DNA from: Albugo candida
Taxonomy: Eukaryota; Oomycota; Peronosporomycetes; Albuginales; Albuginaceae
Direction: 5' to 3'
DNA length: 64,000 bases
NCBI GenBank assembly: GCA_905220665.1
Contig: CAJNAR010000152.1
Coordinates: 248,001 to 312,000 of the forward strand
The notes beneath the pieces are model-generated. The model had not been told where the DNA came from. It was given only the letters and a program-made list of their open reading frames with translations, and searched no databases. Each line of letters starts with the position of its first letter. The first letter of the stretch is position 1. Shown here piece after piece: positions 9,912 to 20,914 of this stretch. The position numbers were made by a program, and so were the translations under genes.

Positions 9912-12900
9912 TTAGAAAAATCTCTTGGAACTTGGAGCTTGGATCTTGTCACTTTTTTGATTTCCATTATATAGCGGTTTGTTCCACGATCCCAATCCGA
10001 CATGAGAACCACTCTTGACACTAAGAGGAACACGACTGCTTCCTGATTTCTCAAGCAGTGGCTTCCTTACGCGTAATGCTTCATTTCCAACTTTCTTTTC
10101 TTCCTTGACATAATTCTCTTTTCCAGAAATTGAAATGGTATCCCGATGTCGTTTCTCTTGCTGATTTGAAGTCAGAGACGCGACTAGTGCTTCATGCTCT
10201 TCATCCATAATATTTTTTCTTTTCTGAAGTCGAAGCTTCATCTCAGGACGATTATGACATTTGAGAGCATGACACGAGCAGTCATTTCCACAGTCTTGTT
10301 TATTTGCGCGACATGCACACAATTTTGTCGCACACTTTCCATTGCACTGACAGCAGTCAGGTTTGGACTCGGAGCCATGCAGTAAAAGCCGATCGATCTC
10401 TTCCATGCTGTCTCTGGGACCAGCCGATGCTTTTTCGAGACACGTGACTGAATCAGCTCGAGAGTTCTTCTCAATACGCTTCCGATGCTTCACCTCTCTC
10501 TTTTGCTCTTCACCTTCAACATAATCAGAGTCGTCACCACTCGATATTTCCGATAGCGAGTCTTCGAGCCCGTCGTCACTGAGAATTTCATACGTTTTTG
10601 CTTTCTGCGGTCCTTTTGTCGATTTCTTCAATTCCGATTGAGACTCTTTTACTCCGTTCGCTTGCATCGTCTCGTTACCGGGAGCAATCATCTTGGTATG
10701 TGCATGATCACGGAGATGGTCAAGATCTTCCAAAGCTTGAACGAGTCTTTCTTCCGTCTCACGTAGATCTTCCTTACACGACTTCAGCTCACAATTCGTA
10801 GCTTTACCACCGATTGCTTCTTCCATAAGAGATTTGATGATAAAATGACACATTTGTTCTTTCGCAGGGAACAGTTCATCGGGAATTGGGTTGTGTTTTT
10901 CCACAGTAGCGACTTTGGCTTGTAGCGTTCGTATGAGTTCATTCTTCTCGCGAAGAAGACGCTTCCATGTTTCGAGAGACTTCAAATCCTCAGTGCTTGC
11001 ACATCCCGATTTCTCGACTCGCGCTATTTTCAAGGCCAGTTCCTTCCGTTCGTCCTGATAAGTCCGAATAGCATTGAGTGCTCCCAGCAGAGTGATTTGT
11101 ACGTCGAGGGTTTCATGAACTAGGCTACTTACCGATAGGGGAACTGGGGACGCCATCGCTTCAGAGGCTGAACGAAGTGCGAGTTTCGAAGTGGATAATG
11201 CGCTTTTGGACTTCTCTAAAGTCGAAGACGTGTGCATCATGCGCATTCGCTTATTGGCAGCAGCAACTTCTTCAGTCTTCCGTTTCAGAACAGTATTCTG
11301 CTTAGCATGCAATTCCGACAATTTCTGTAATTCGTACTGCTTTCGCTCTTCCTGACGTTTTAGACGAAGTATCTGCAGTTGTTGCTGGCGATTTTCTTTC
11401 CGATGACGTTCGGATTCTTCCTTCAATTGACGCTGTAAATTCGCCTTTTGTTTTTTCATCGAAGATACTTCGTTCTCTAATGTTGTGATTTTCAATGTAC
11501 CATTCTTGAGCTGTAAAGTGAGTCTTTTGCACTCCCGTTCGGCACCACGGGCAATGCCAACTTGCTGCTGAAGACTTTTCAGCTGTTCGTGTAATCTTGA
11601 GGAGCTCATGGTCGAGTTGGCTTTACTACGAATGGCTGTTGCAAGTTTCTTTTTATCTTTCGTAAGCGCATCTATCTCTTCCTCCAGTTGAATGATCTTC
11701 TGCGAGTAAGATGATGTCAAAGCGAGTAATTTGGCCTCCAAGGGTTCGTCCGCAACATGCTTCTCCTCACTTGTATTGGTCAAAGTAGAATGACTCAGTA
11801 ACTCCAGTATCTTCTCCCGCTCTGTTATTTCTTGCGACAACAAGTGTAAATCTGATTGTAACTTTTGCGTCGACCCGTCAGTTATTTCATCGGAGCCAGC
11901 TTCTGTCTCCTTTATAATAGTAAGACTCGGCAGCGTTAGTTCGAATTCCATCGCTTCTTCCATTAATTTTGATTTGTCGGATGCTTGGGTGGTGTCTTCC
12001 GCGGAGGATAGCTCTTGAGCAGCGCGTTTCCACTTCTCTTTGGCAGCCTCAAGAATACGTAGCTCTTCATCTTTTATTAGCAGTAATTCGTTCAGCCTTT
12101 TGACTTGTTCGGAATTGAAGATGGAGCCAATTTCAGGATGCGAGAGCTCCGACGTCGATATTCCGGCGGAACTAAAGCTGGACTTTTGTTGTTGCAGTAA
12201 TTGGAGCTGTAATAGTTCCACCTGCATACGTAAGCTCACAATCTCATTCGATGGATTTATTTCACAGTTTGCAACAGCTTGATTTTGGATCTTTCGTGCA
12301 CGAGCCGCGTACCTAAGCGTGCTGGATATCTCATCATAATTCACGTCTGCAGGGCTCACACAAGCAATCATAAGTGTTTTGCTGTTTCCACCAAGACTAT
12401 CTTGCAGCAGTCGAGTAAGCTTGGAGTCACGATACGGAACATGTACCATCGACACTGAGCCATTCGCGGCATTCTCCTGTGCGTGGGAACTTCGCTCACG
12501 TTCACATAGAGCATTTATAACGTTGCCCAGAGCCAAAAGCCCTTTATTGATATTAACACCCTCTTTGAACCGCAAACCTTCAGCGTTGGTGCGTTTTGCA
12601 CGTTCAGAGCCTGCTAAATCGACCAAATGGAATTTTGAGTATCGATTTTCCACATTCCCAGTTTCATCATCTTTATAGCACTGTTCCATTGTGAGTGTAC
12701 AGATAGCATGAGATCGACTGGAGGTGGCATTCATACTGGTGGAAGCAGTCTTGCGGTTTAATGTACCACATTGTAAGAACTCTGCCACTTGTTCGAGTGA
12801 CTCCACTGTGTGTTCCGACAATCCCGGGATACAAATACCTCTTTTCCCATCATCACGAATGGAAAGATTCGTACTAGTAGACACTACCAGTAAATCGTGT

Positions 12901-13460
12901 ATCTCTTCGTTCAGTACTTCCAAGTACGAGATCTTCAGTGAGACATCTCCACTCGTTTGCCGCATCCGATCGAATATCTATCACATCGCTTGTCAATTCA
13001 CAGATGAATTTGACTCCAGAAAACACTCACATCTTCCATACAGCGAGGAATAATTCCACGGTTTTGAGGTTTCAGACTCAGTTTGAATTCATTTCCCATT
13101 GTGTACCTATCGCAATGCGTTATGAGAATTTTTGTTCAATTAATTTATCAATACATACGTCTTGCCCGAGCCTGTCTGTCCATATGCAAAAACAGTCGCA
13201 TTGTATCCATCAAAGAAGCGATCGAGCAGAGGAGGAATCAGTTGCGTGTAGATGTCCTCCTGGTTGCTCTCAGGTGGATACACAGCGTCGAAATCAAATT
13301 CTTTATCTTGCTGTAAGCCGACTCGAATACGAGTGCTTTGTAATTGAAGACAATTCTCATTCGCATGCGCGATTTCGGTGCTGCTCAAAGGTCGGACGCG
13401 CACAGCGACTTTCACTGCGCTTTCAGAGAATCTTTGATTTTGCACACATCTTTCCGCCAT
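9912..13460 (-). CDS. Chromokinesin, kinesin-4 family (KIF4-like)
   Basis: An N-terminal motor kinesin of about 1147 aa. Exons are 13460-13159, 13106-13031 and 12977-9912, with introns of 52 and 53 bp; the first splits the P-loop GQTGSGKTY codon. Motor signatures seen: AVRVRP, AYGQTGSGKTYTMG, SSRSHAI (switch I) and LVDLAGSER (switch II). A long coiled coil follows, then an acidic Ser-rich hinge. The C-terminus has a cysteine-rich block (CCQCNGKC, CACRANKQDCGNDCSC, CHNR) matching the KIF4 chromokinesin CRD, which binds iron-sulphur/DNA in animals. The likely role is chromosome arm condensation and spindle midzone organisation. I chose ATG 13460 because the alternative ATG at 13577 directly abuts the COG6 stop. 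It lies 117 bp downstream of COG6, same strand. Confidence 0.92.
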
Positions 13461-13577
13461 TTCGTAAGGAAAAGTGCTGCCACTACGCGGGATAAAATAT
13501 AAAAGTTTGAAGGTTTTAGTGCTAAGTTTTGACCAACCAGCTCGAGCTATTCTTGACGTTGCACGTGAAGAAGGCAT

Positions 13578-15772
13578 TTAAATCGATTGAATTATCGTTT
13601 TTATCTCTTGCGGAGCGCGCAAATCTCTCAGAAATTCTAATGTAATGCTTCCTTCGTCGTGTTGTGCTGTCGCACTCAAATGGTTGTAAAGAGTTGTGTA
13701 CAAATTCTCTAATTGTTGCGCGATGAGTGATCGAATTTCCTCGCGTGTTTCTGGTTGAGCGATTCGACTGAGATGAGAGAACGATAAAAGAATCAAATTT
13801 GAAGGAAAATCTCTCATGAAGCGCGAAAATAAATCGTAATGCTCGCAGCTTTTTGGTCGCATTTCTTCACTCAACAATGATCTTAATTCCCAACGATCCA
13901 AATACGCGTTGAATGCAATCACAGAGAGCTTTGTTTTCCAAGTATCTACGTCTTCATCCAAGAGAGTGTTCCATTTGGAGGCGGCATTGAAGCATTTCAG
14001 CTGCACCTGAAGACACTGGAAATTGTTGAGTTGTAGAATCAGAGCGTCAATTGGAGTCATCTCATCAACAAGTCGAGCGGAATACTTCTTTACTGCAGCC
14101 GAAATAGCATCCAGGATTAATGTAATGGCTTTGTGACATTCTTCGTTGGCGTTTGGAGACGCCTCTAAGACTTTTAAGATATTGGCAAGCGTGTGTGATG
14201 TGTCGACTATGATAGGTGTTGCTGCCAAATTGGGCGAGTACTCCCGACCGGATGATCCAATTACTGCCACCCAGGATTGTGTTTGTGATTCCAAAAGGCT
14301 GAAAGCTTGACTTTGACATGTCGATATCGCCGAAACAATAGTACCGTCAGATATAAGATGTGTCATCTTTTCTTGGTAGTGAGAGAAGAGATGTATCAAC
14401 TTGAAAGTTGTAAGAATACTGTGGCTGGCAGAGATGCACTGCTCGACAAGTGTATGCAGTGGCCGAGCAATGACATCCAGTGCTCTCTCAACGAGGTTCA
14501 CACTCTTCGTCTGTACATTCCTCTCGTTCTCCACGTTGGCCAGCTCATAATTGCATTTGTCATTTGTTGAATCCTCGCTTCGCATCGCAGCTTGAATGTT
14601 GATGTCTTCTTCAAAAATGGAATTGAAAAAATCTTCCTCAGTTACCAACGCTTGATGTGTCCACGCCAGCAAATTGCCACAATAACGAATGATCTCTTGC
14701 GCTTGCATTCCAATAGGTCGAAGAAATTCACCAGATTTCCTGCAGGTATGCATTTCGAAGAATCGTTCGGTAAGCATGGATTGACGTGCCGATGCTATAG
14801 TTTCCTTGCAATAGCTGTACATGAGAGAATTGCTCAACGTGACCAGAGCACATTGTTCAATGTATAGCGACGCACTTGTAGAAGTCTGGTCTATCTCTAA
14901 GCAATTTTATGGCACGACGTAGCTGACAGCTTGCATCCTCCTCAATTCGTACACACCTTCTGCCAACCCATCGACAGAGTCGTTCGAAACCCGCTTCTTG
15001 ATATTTTGATATACTCTCCATTACTTCCACACTAGGCGCACAAATTGTTTGATGGAAGAACACAAATCGAATTGGGCGGAGGTACCTCAGATTGGGATTT
15101 TCAGACGCAATGAGATCTTTGCAGCCTTCTTTCATCTGCTGCACTCGCTCCATTACACGAAAAAAATCGTCACTGACCTCCACTGTTTTTTCTTCGCTGC
15201 GAAGTATTTGAATTTCTTCTTCACTGAGCTGATACCGGTGGAGGAATTCTCGAAGTTGTGTCAATTCATGCTCCACACTTTCCCTACAAACAATTCCAAT
15301 TATGTAACGCTATCAGCTGACAATCTCTTTACTTTTCATAACGAAGTCGATTCGCTTCGACTAGGGCATCTCCAGTGCTCTTTTTCGTCTCAGTCAGATA
15401 CGACTTCATAGCAGTGCATTGAGAATGCAAGTTATCCACACTGGCACTCAGAGTACGTATTTCATGCAGCGAGATCTTTAGCTGACTCAGAACGGATTTG
15501 GCGCATTCGAGTTGCTTTTTCTCCAATGTCGCGCGCAAAGTTGTTCGTAATTCTACCAAAGGATCTGCCGAGGTGCTAAAGTACGACGCGTCATGATCGC
15601 ATGACGAGAAATGCTTTTTTGATATATTATTTGATACTGATTCTGCTATCAAGCCTTCCTTTATTATGGTGTCCAGTAGGGATTTCGCTGACTCGATTTC
15701 TGGCCGCGATTGTAAAAGTTTGTGCACCCGAAGCCGCACTGCATCGCGATCATTTTCCGGGCTCAAAGACAT
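13578..15772 (-). CDS. COG6: Conserved oligomeric Golgi complex subunit 6
   Basis: A lobe-B subunit of the COG tethering complex, which acts in retrograde vesicle traffic within the Golgi. Four exons join in frame: 15772-15333, 15283-15086, 15031-14876 and 14814-13578 (introns 49, 54 and 61 bp; 676 aa, normal for COG6). Seen: an N-terminal coiled coil; LHRYQLSEEEIQIL followed by FFRVMERVQQMKE; YQEAGFERLCRWV; LLRDRPDFYN joined to YCKETIASARQ; and the diagnostic IIRYCGNLLAWTHQALV. All are colinear with the family. The start was taken as the first in-frame ATG, since the frame further upstream has none. Only 35 bp separate it from the stop of the B-box gene upstream. Confidence 0.88.
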
Positions 15773-15807
15773 GTACTTTTGGTTATGTTCGGTGAATAAT
15801 GACAGTA

Positions 15808-16758
15808 TCACAATGTAAGAGAATTGCGAAGTGCGAATGCGATGCCCTGTAATGATGGCAGGGATTTACTTGCTGCCAAACGTTTCTCTGCAAAATGTCT
15901 GGATTTAGAATTGGGCGTTCTCTTTCTTTTGATGCTGTTAATTGACTTTTTTGAAGGCTCAACCCGAAGATAAATAAGACCAAATGAAAACCCTTTTTTA
16001 TTTGGACGGAGCGGACAGATTTCTGGCGCAAGCGGATGCTCCCACGAAATATTTTTTGGTTTTGAGGAATGAAAGCAATACGATGAGAAATCCACTGATG
16101 TATTATGAATTTCTGTCCAGCAACTTGGACAAAAGACCTGGAAACAGTATGCACACCACAATTCCGCCTCGATAATCGTGCAATTTCCGCATACTAGTAC
16201 TCTTTCCTCTGAATGGTCCTTTTCAGAATCAATCAAGAGGGGTGGCTTTGCTGATTGCCTCTCCCGCTTATCTTGCTCTTTAATCGTTCTGCAAGTACTC
16301 GGAGCTTCTCCGACCAAATGAAGCGACTCAATAGAAGATTTCGTACAAGCCTTTTGTTTTATTTGTGAGTCCCTGTTGAATTCTCGCGAAGCGTTATGTC
16401 GTCTTAGGCTCTCAAATGGAGTATTCTTCAATCCATCCAAAGAGCGAATATTGCACAGAGCTGATCCAGGCTTCTCGACTGACTGAAATGGTTTACCAGC
16501 ATTTCTCGATCGTGCTCTACTTACGAACCCTTGATGAATCACGAGAGGCTTGTCACGTCCACAAAAAGTGTATTGCGCATTTTTCGAATGGAGCTCTCGA
16601 TCACCTTCTGCCTCAGCACTTCTCTTTTCAAAAAGCTGCATACGCGAGGAATTCACCTCACTAAGCACTCGAAAGCGATCACTACGCAGTGCCGCCACAA
16701 ATTCCTGCTTCTCACAAAACTTAGGGTCGCATGTCAATGTTTGCTCATAACCGCTCAT
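15808..16758 (-). CDS. B-box-like zinc-finger protein
   Basis: A 316-aa protein from ATG 16758 (the longer frame starts at TTG). The N-terminal two thirds are polar, basic and probably disordered. Near residue 190 lies a B-box-type zinc-binding pattern: CGNC, then WCAYC, then FCPSCWTEIH with later histidines. The C-terminus is Lys/Arg-rich (KRKRTPNSKSRH), resembling a nuclear localisation signal. Oomycetes carry many small B-box proteins of unknown role; a protein or RNA binding function is only inferred. It sits between COG6 (35 bp downstream) and the next minus-strand gene (91 bp upstream). Confidence 0.6.
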   Translation of the reverse strand: MSGYEQTLTCDPKFCEKQEFVAALRSDRFRVLSEVNSSRMQLFEKRSAEAEGDRELHSKNAQYTFCGRDKPLVIHQGFVSRARSRNAGKPFQSVEKPGSALCNIRSLDGLKNTPFESLRRHNASREFNRDSQIKQKACTKSSIESLHLVGEAPSTCRTIKEQDKRERQSAKPPLLIDSEKDHSEERVLVCGNCTIIEAELWCAYCFQVFCPSCWTEIHNTSVDFSSYCFHSSKPKNISWEHPLAPEICPLRPNKKGFSFGLIYLRVEPSKKSINSIKRKRTPNSKSRHFAEKRLAASKSLPSLQGIAFALRNSLTL

Positions 16759-16849
16759 GGGAGCATACAAAATGGATCATCATCTGTGTACGACTTTCAA
16801 GTGCGACGAGCAAGCTCAATAAATCTCACATCTATTTTGAGCTACCTAA

Positions 16850-17797
16850 CTACGTATGCTCCCTATGACATTGCATACACAAAAACAGACAAGCGGATTT
16901 CTTTCCGAACTCGCATGGAGCCGCTATCTTCTTACTAGCTAGCCACCAATCGATTAGATAGGCTTTGAATTTAGCAAGCAACGCGTCATACATCGTCTTT
17001 GATTGCAAGTAAAAGCATTTCCATATTTTTGACCGTTCGTCATAGAGAACACATTCGCTAGATTCCGTTTGAAGTGAGCTGAGAAAATGTATCCACTCCA
17101 TCATGTTTGCTTCTCGAAAATTTTCCTCGTTGAACAAGTCGAGAAACAAGGAAACAATTTCTCCCACTATGTGATATGGGAACCCAAGTTGAGAGGATAT
17201 ATCCGAGTGAATCGCAAGAAGTTTTGATGGGCTGAGCTCAATTTGCTGCCTCAAATGCTCAAAAGTACTGTTTGGTGGCAGTGCGTACGATGATAAGATC
17301 TTTCCCAGATGTGCAGTAATATGACGAAAGACAGTAACGGTAGCTGTCCAGATGAAAGGTGTTGATTCCTTGGAGAAGTGAGGTTCAGATATTTCCATCT
17401 TTTTTACGTCAAAACCTGTATATGGTTCGGATTTATATGCATTGCCCATTCGGATCACATGTGCGTTGGGATCAACAAGACCATGAAGTTCTGTATTCGA
17501 CTTGAGGAATCTGGATCGAATGACACGCTTGCCTGATAAGGATCGCCCGCATGGGCTTTCTGTCAACGGGCGACGCTGAAGTAAGCCTCGAAAAGGCTCT
17601 CGCGATGACGTCGTGAACTCCCGTAGCTTGCGCTTATGTGCGTCATCCAATGGACAAGTTGGTGCAACAAGCTGACATTTAGAGATAGTTCGCTTCAAGG
17701 AGCATTGTGCTTTCCACTGACTAGAAGCGTTTTCCGTGAAGGTATCAGTGCGATTGCGTCGTGCTTCTACAACTAGTGTCGAGCGAACTTGAGCCAT
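16850..17797 (-). CDS. Unrecognised basic protein
   Basis: About 315 aa from the ATG at 17797; the frame is open to 18046, but the upstream part reads like a 5' leader. The first third is basic and polar, and the last two thirds (from FIWTATVTVFRHITAHLGKI) look helical. A GTAAGAAG donor close to the 3' end (WWLA|S) and a TGTCATAG acceptor could replace the last 25 or so residues by a short tail. No family is recognised. It is part of the compact minus-strand run. Confidence 0.5.
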   Translation of the reverse strand: MAQVRSTLVVEARRNRTDTFTENASSQWKAQCSLKRTISKCQLVAPTCPLDDAHKRKLREFTTSSREPFRGLLQRRPLTESPCGRSLSGKRVIRSRFLKSNTELHGLVDPNAHVIRMGNAYKSEPYTGFDVKKMEISEPHFSKESTPFIWTATVTVFRHITAHLGKILSSYALPPNSTFEHLRQQIELSPSKLLAIHSDISSQLGFPYHIVGEIVSLFLDLFNEENFREANMMEWIHFLSSLQTESSECVLYDERSKIWKCFYLQSKTMYDALLAKFKAYLIDWWLASKKIAAPCEFGKKSACLFLCMQCHREHT

Positions 17798-18088
17798 GTC
17801 GTCGTCCGCTGAAAGCGCGGTCGCCCTACACACAAAGTGTTTGATTTCTGTAAACTGATTTTCGAAGTGACTGAGTAGAGAATTTTTCAAAGCAAGTCGC
17901 TTTATTCGATTATACTTTCTCTGTTGAATGCGAATAGGAATTGATGTGTATGAGATACTTTGATAAAATAAGATCATGCGATTGCAGATGAGGTGGTTTG
18001 GATGTCCATATCCACGTTGCGCTACTTGATAGAAATAATATATCACAAGATATTAGCTGTTACGAGCGTTAGGCAGTTACAGCTTTGA

Positions 18089-18310
18089 ATGAAGAATTAC
18101 ATAATTTCCATTCTTTGTACGTATTCCATGATTTCTTTCTTATTTTCAAACTTTAATGGCTTCCATGCGATGCCGTCGCATCTATTTATAAAAGCACGAG
18201 AGGTTTATTGTGTTGCCATGTTGGTACAAAATGAGTTGGATGGAGTCAAACGGTCAAAACAACAAATACAGAAACTTGTACAGCTGTCAACAATAAATAT
18301 CACAATTTAG
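18089..18310 (+). CDS. Small ORF with signal-peptide-like N-terminus
   Basis: A 73-codon frame with a true ATG. The first 28 residues (MKNYIISILCTYSMISFLFS and following) form a basic start and hydrophobic core, as in a secretion signal or membrane anchor. The rest is unremarkable and ends without cysteine pairs. It could be a small secreted peptide or chance in AT-rich DNA. Confidence 0.2.
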   Translation: MKNYIISILCTYSMISFLFSNFNGFHAMPSHLFIKAREVYCVAMLVQNELDGVKRSKQQIQKLVQLSTINITI

Positions 18311-18424
18311 CCACGCACAATGGCATTTTCTTTTCAAAAAGGAGCTTACGAGCTGAACAGATCGTTAGGAACCCCTCTATGTTATATAGAGCTTCTAGAT
18401 TCACAAGAATGTCAGGTTCGAAAT

Positions 18425-18709
18425 TCAATCAATTTGGTTGAATGTTATAGAAATATAATAAAGTAGCGTTGTTCGACGACCAGATTGAGTAAGCAATAAA
18501 ACATACTGTATCGTGCAGCTGAATTCTTGTCTCAAATTTTGATGATGTTTGATCACGCCATCAATTAGACCTGCGCGTAAGACTGATGGTGCCTCTAATG
18601 TAAACTCTTCAAAGAGCATGCTACTCGATAGTTTTAGTGACATTACCAAACACATTGTATAAAAAGCATCAGGCCCACCCAAAGTACATTCAAGACGCAA
18701 AGACAACAA
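18425..18709 (-). CDS. Open frame without ATG, possible exon remnant
   Basis: A 94-codon frame bounded upstream by a TAG and lacking an ATG at its head. The composition (GGPDAFYTMCLVMSLKLSSS and a helical middle) looks protein-like. It may be an isolated exon of a decayed gene. Nothing is recognised. Confidence 0.18.
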   Translation of the reverse strand: MLSLRLECTLGGPDAFYTMCLVMSLKLSSSMLFEEFTLEAPSVLRAGLIDGVIKHHQNLRQEFSCTIQYVLLLTQSGRRTTLLYYISITFNQID

Positions 18710-19280
18710 TATAATCGGGGGGTTCTAAGCCAAGCAACACCGTGGGTGGGCGATGATTGTAGCATTTCTTCTATATAAAAAAGAGTGTTGTTCTCAGACA
18801 TGCGTCATCGCAAAACATGGAGTGCATTCTGAATGTATTATTCTATTTCACGCTCAATTATAGTAAGAGAACACCGCCGAACTGCAAAGAACGTTTAGTA
18901 TTGCAGAATCGATTTACTGAAGCTCGCCTTCCTCGCAATTTATCTTAATTGGAATTACTATAGATTTATTTTAGTTGGAAACGTAAAAGCCCGGTCAAAC
19001 TATCGCATTTATGAGCAATGTCGAAAGCCGGCATCTCATCCCAAGCGCACAATAATCAAGTGCACTAAAGGTAAAAGACGTACCCATGCTGCGGCTTTTC
19101 TGTCACCGACTGTACTGATATAAATGAGTTCGACTTGGTACGTAGAGTCTCAGACTGATTGCGCGTGATGTGCACGACGAATGCACGAGGAATTCCATTA
19201 GTAATCATGTCACCAAATTGAGGGGAGGATGACCTGTTGTTTTCGATTTACCAAGTGGATAAGACTGAAGGTCCATAGAA
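18710..19280. other. Intergenic, no gene seen
   Basis: AT-rich spacer upstream of the HTH-UPRT gene, probably including its promoter. No repeats, RNA genes or open frames of note. Confidence 0.5.
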
Positions 19281-20628
19281 ATGCTTCTCGCTGATTCCAA
19301 ATCAACACAAAGTAACCCGTCCATGGAGACAATGCCGCCTGCCTACAGCCTCTCTTTCCTGATGAATCACGATATCACCAGTGCGATTGGTGACAAAACG
19401 GAACATCTCGCTTCACCACCATCGATTGTCGAAAACTCGGTCGCGTGTAAACTCATTCCTGAACGAACACTGCGTAATCATCCATCCACAATTTCTCCTA
19501 ATGCTCGTACACCTTCGGAAAAACGCCGCTGCCTTAATCACTCTCGAGTCAACGTGTGGAATCACATCACTAGTGATAATGGAAGAACGACTTCCGATTC
19601 ACATTTTCCAAAACCACATCGATTTCCGCGCTCACGCTGTTCATTACGAAAACGCACGACGCGATATCTTAGTGAAGAAGACCGTCGCGATATCATTCGC
19701 CGAATTCGCAATGGCGAACTACAATGTGTACTCGCGAAGGAATATTCTGTCAGTCGTGCAGCTGTCTGCAATCTGTACAAAAAATGTAAAAATATGTTTC
19801 TGGATGACTTAGGGTCAAGCTGTGGTAGCTCAGCGTATCATCACTCACCTCTCCATGGATCCAATTTTCAGCTGGGTCTAAAATTTGATCATTTGAACAA
19901 GAATTTGCATCAAACACTGAACATTGGGTACTCCGAGTTATTATCGGGTCCAAAAATATATCAAATGGCGCAGCACTCGCGTCCAATCCGTAATTTGTTG
20001 GATGCGACTAAGAATGATGCAATGGATGAAGCCACTTTCCGCCATGACATAGATCGATTAGCTACCCTGCTGATCGAAGAAGCGCTTGCTATGGTACCAA
20101 AATGCACGTATAGTCATCCATTAGTGAACAAAGCACCTGCCTCCAAAGTGTGTGGACTATCGATCGGCGAAAATAGTGGCGCAATTTTCTCACGCACAAT
20201 GAATACAGTTTACCCGGCCGCGCAGACGGGCAAAGTATTGTGGTGGAAACATGCCAATGGTGATAAGCCATTCGCACAAAGCAAGAATGTACTGTGTACT
20301 CTAAAGGACATTCGTGATTCAACGTGCTTTTTATTTGCAATGAGCTGCGATGATGGGGAGGATTTGTATATCGCTGTCAATCATCTCATTCACGACCTCC
20401 ATATCTCTCCATCGGATATTCACATTGTCGTCATCCACAGCTCGGCATCAGGTGCGGAGCGTTTACTTGCAGCATTTCCAGGTACACCACTTTTTTATTT
20501 CACATCCGTTTGATTGATTATTAACGCTTCTTTGTACAGATGTTACACTCATTTGCGGTGCCATCGATTCTGACTTGGACGACGGCAATCAATCCAATAG
20601 CTACTTGAGCAGATACTGGGGGCATTAA
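19281..20628 (+). CDS. HTH protein fused to a degenerate UPRT-like phosphoribosyltransferase domain
   Basis: Two exons (19281-20481 and 20540-20628, intron 58 bp) give 429 aa. After a disordered N-terminus, a basic patch leads into a CENP-B/pipsqueak-type helix-turn-helix (RYLSEEDRRDIIRRIRNGEL, then LAKEYSVSRAAVCNLYK). The C-terminal 190 residues follow the uracil phosphoribosyltransferase plan: a helical cap (IDRLATLLIEEAL), LSIGENSGAIFSRTMNTVYP where UPRT has the uracil-side RSG block, GKVLWW, then TCFLFAMSCDDGEDLYIAV at the PRPP loop, and an end (CGAIDSDLDDG...YLSRYWGH) like the UPRT C-terminus. The PRPP-loop Thr-Gly and the upstream Arg are missing, so catalysis is unlikely. A nucleotide-sensing regulator is one idea; a domesticated DNA-binding domain is another. 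Confidence 0.72.
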
Positions 20629-20914
20629 ATTGTAATAAATACTTGTGAATTATTTGCTAGTAAATCAATATCGATAATTCGCTACAAAGTCGAGTAGTAT
20701 CCTGAGATTCCAGTGCTTTTGCTTGTCGATACCAAGCCATAATATTAAAATGTACACTATAATTTAAGTATAAATTGATCTTCTGCAAAGAGGCAAAGCG
20801 CATCAAAAGGCGTTTCCGGTACTATAAGCGAGTCCTCGGGGCTTTCATTACTCAACCATTTTTAAAGCTTTCAAGTATGGGTTGTTTTTTCAGCATTGGC
20901 ACACACAGTATGAG

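Noticed and set aside
13461..13577. Extended N-terminus of the chromokinesin from ATG 13577
   Set aside because: That ATG abuts the COG6 stop and the extra 39 residues resemble leader sequence; ATG 13460 gives a typical kinesin-4 start.
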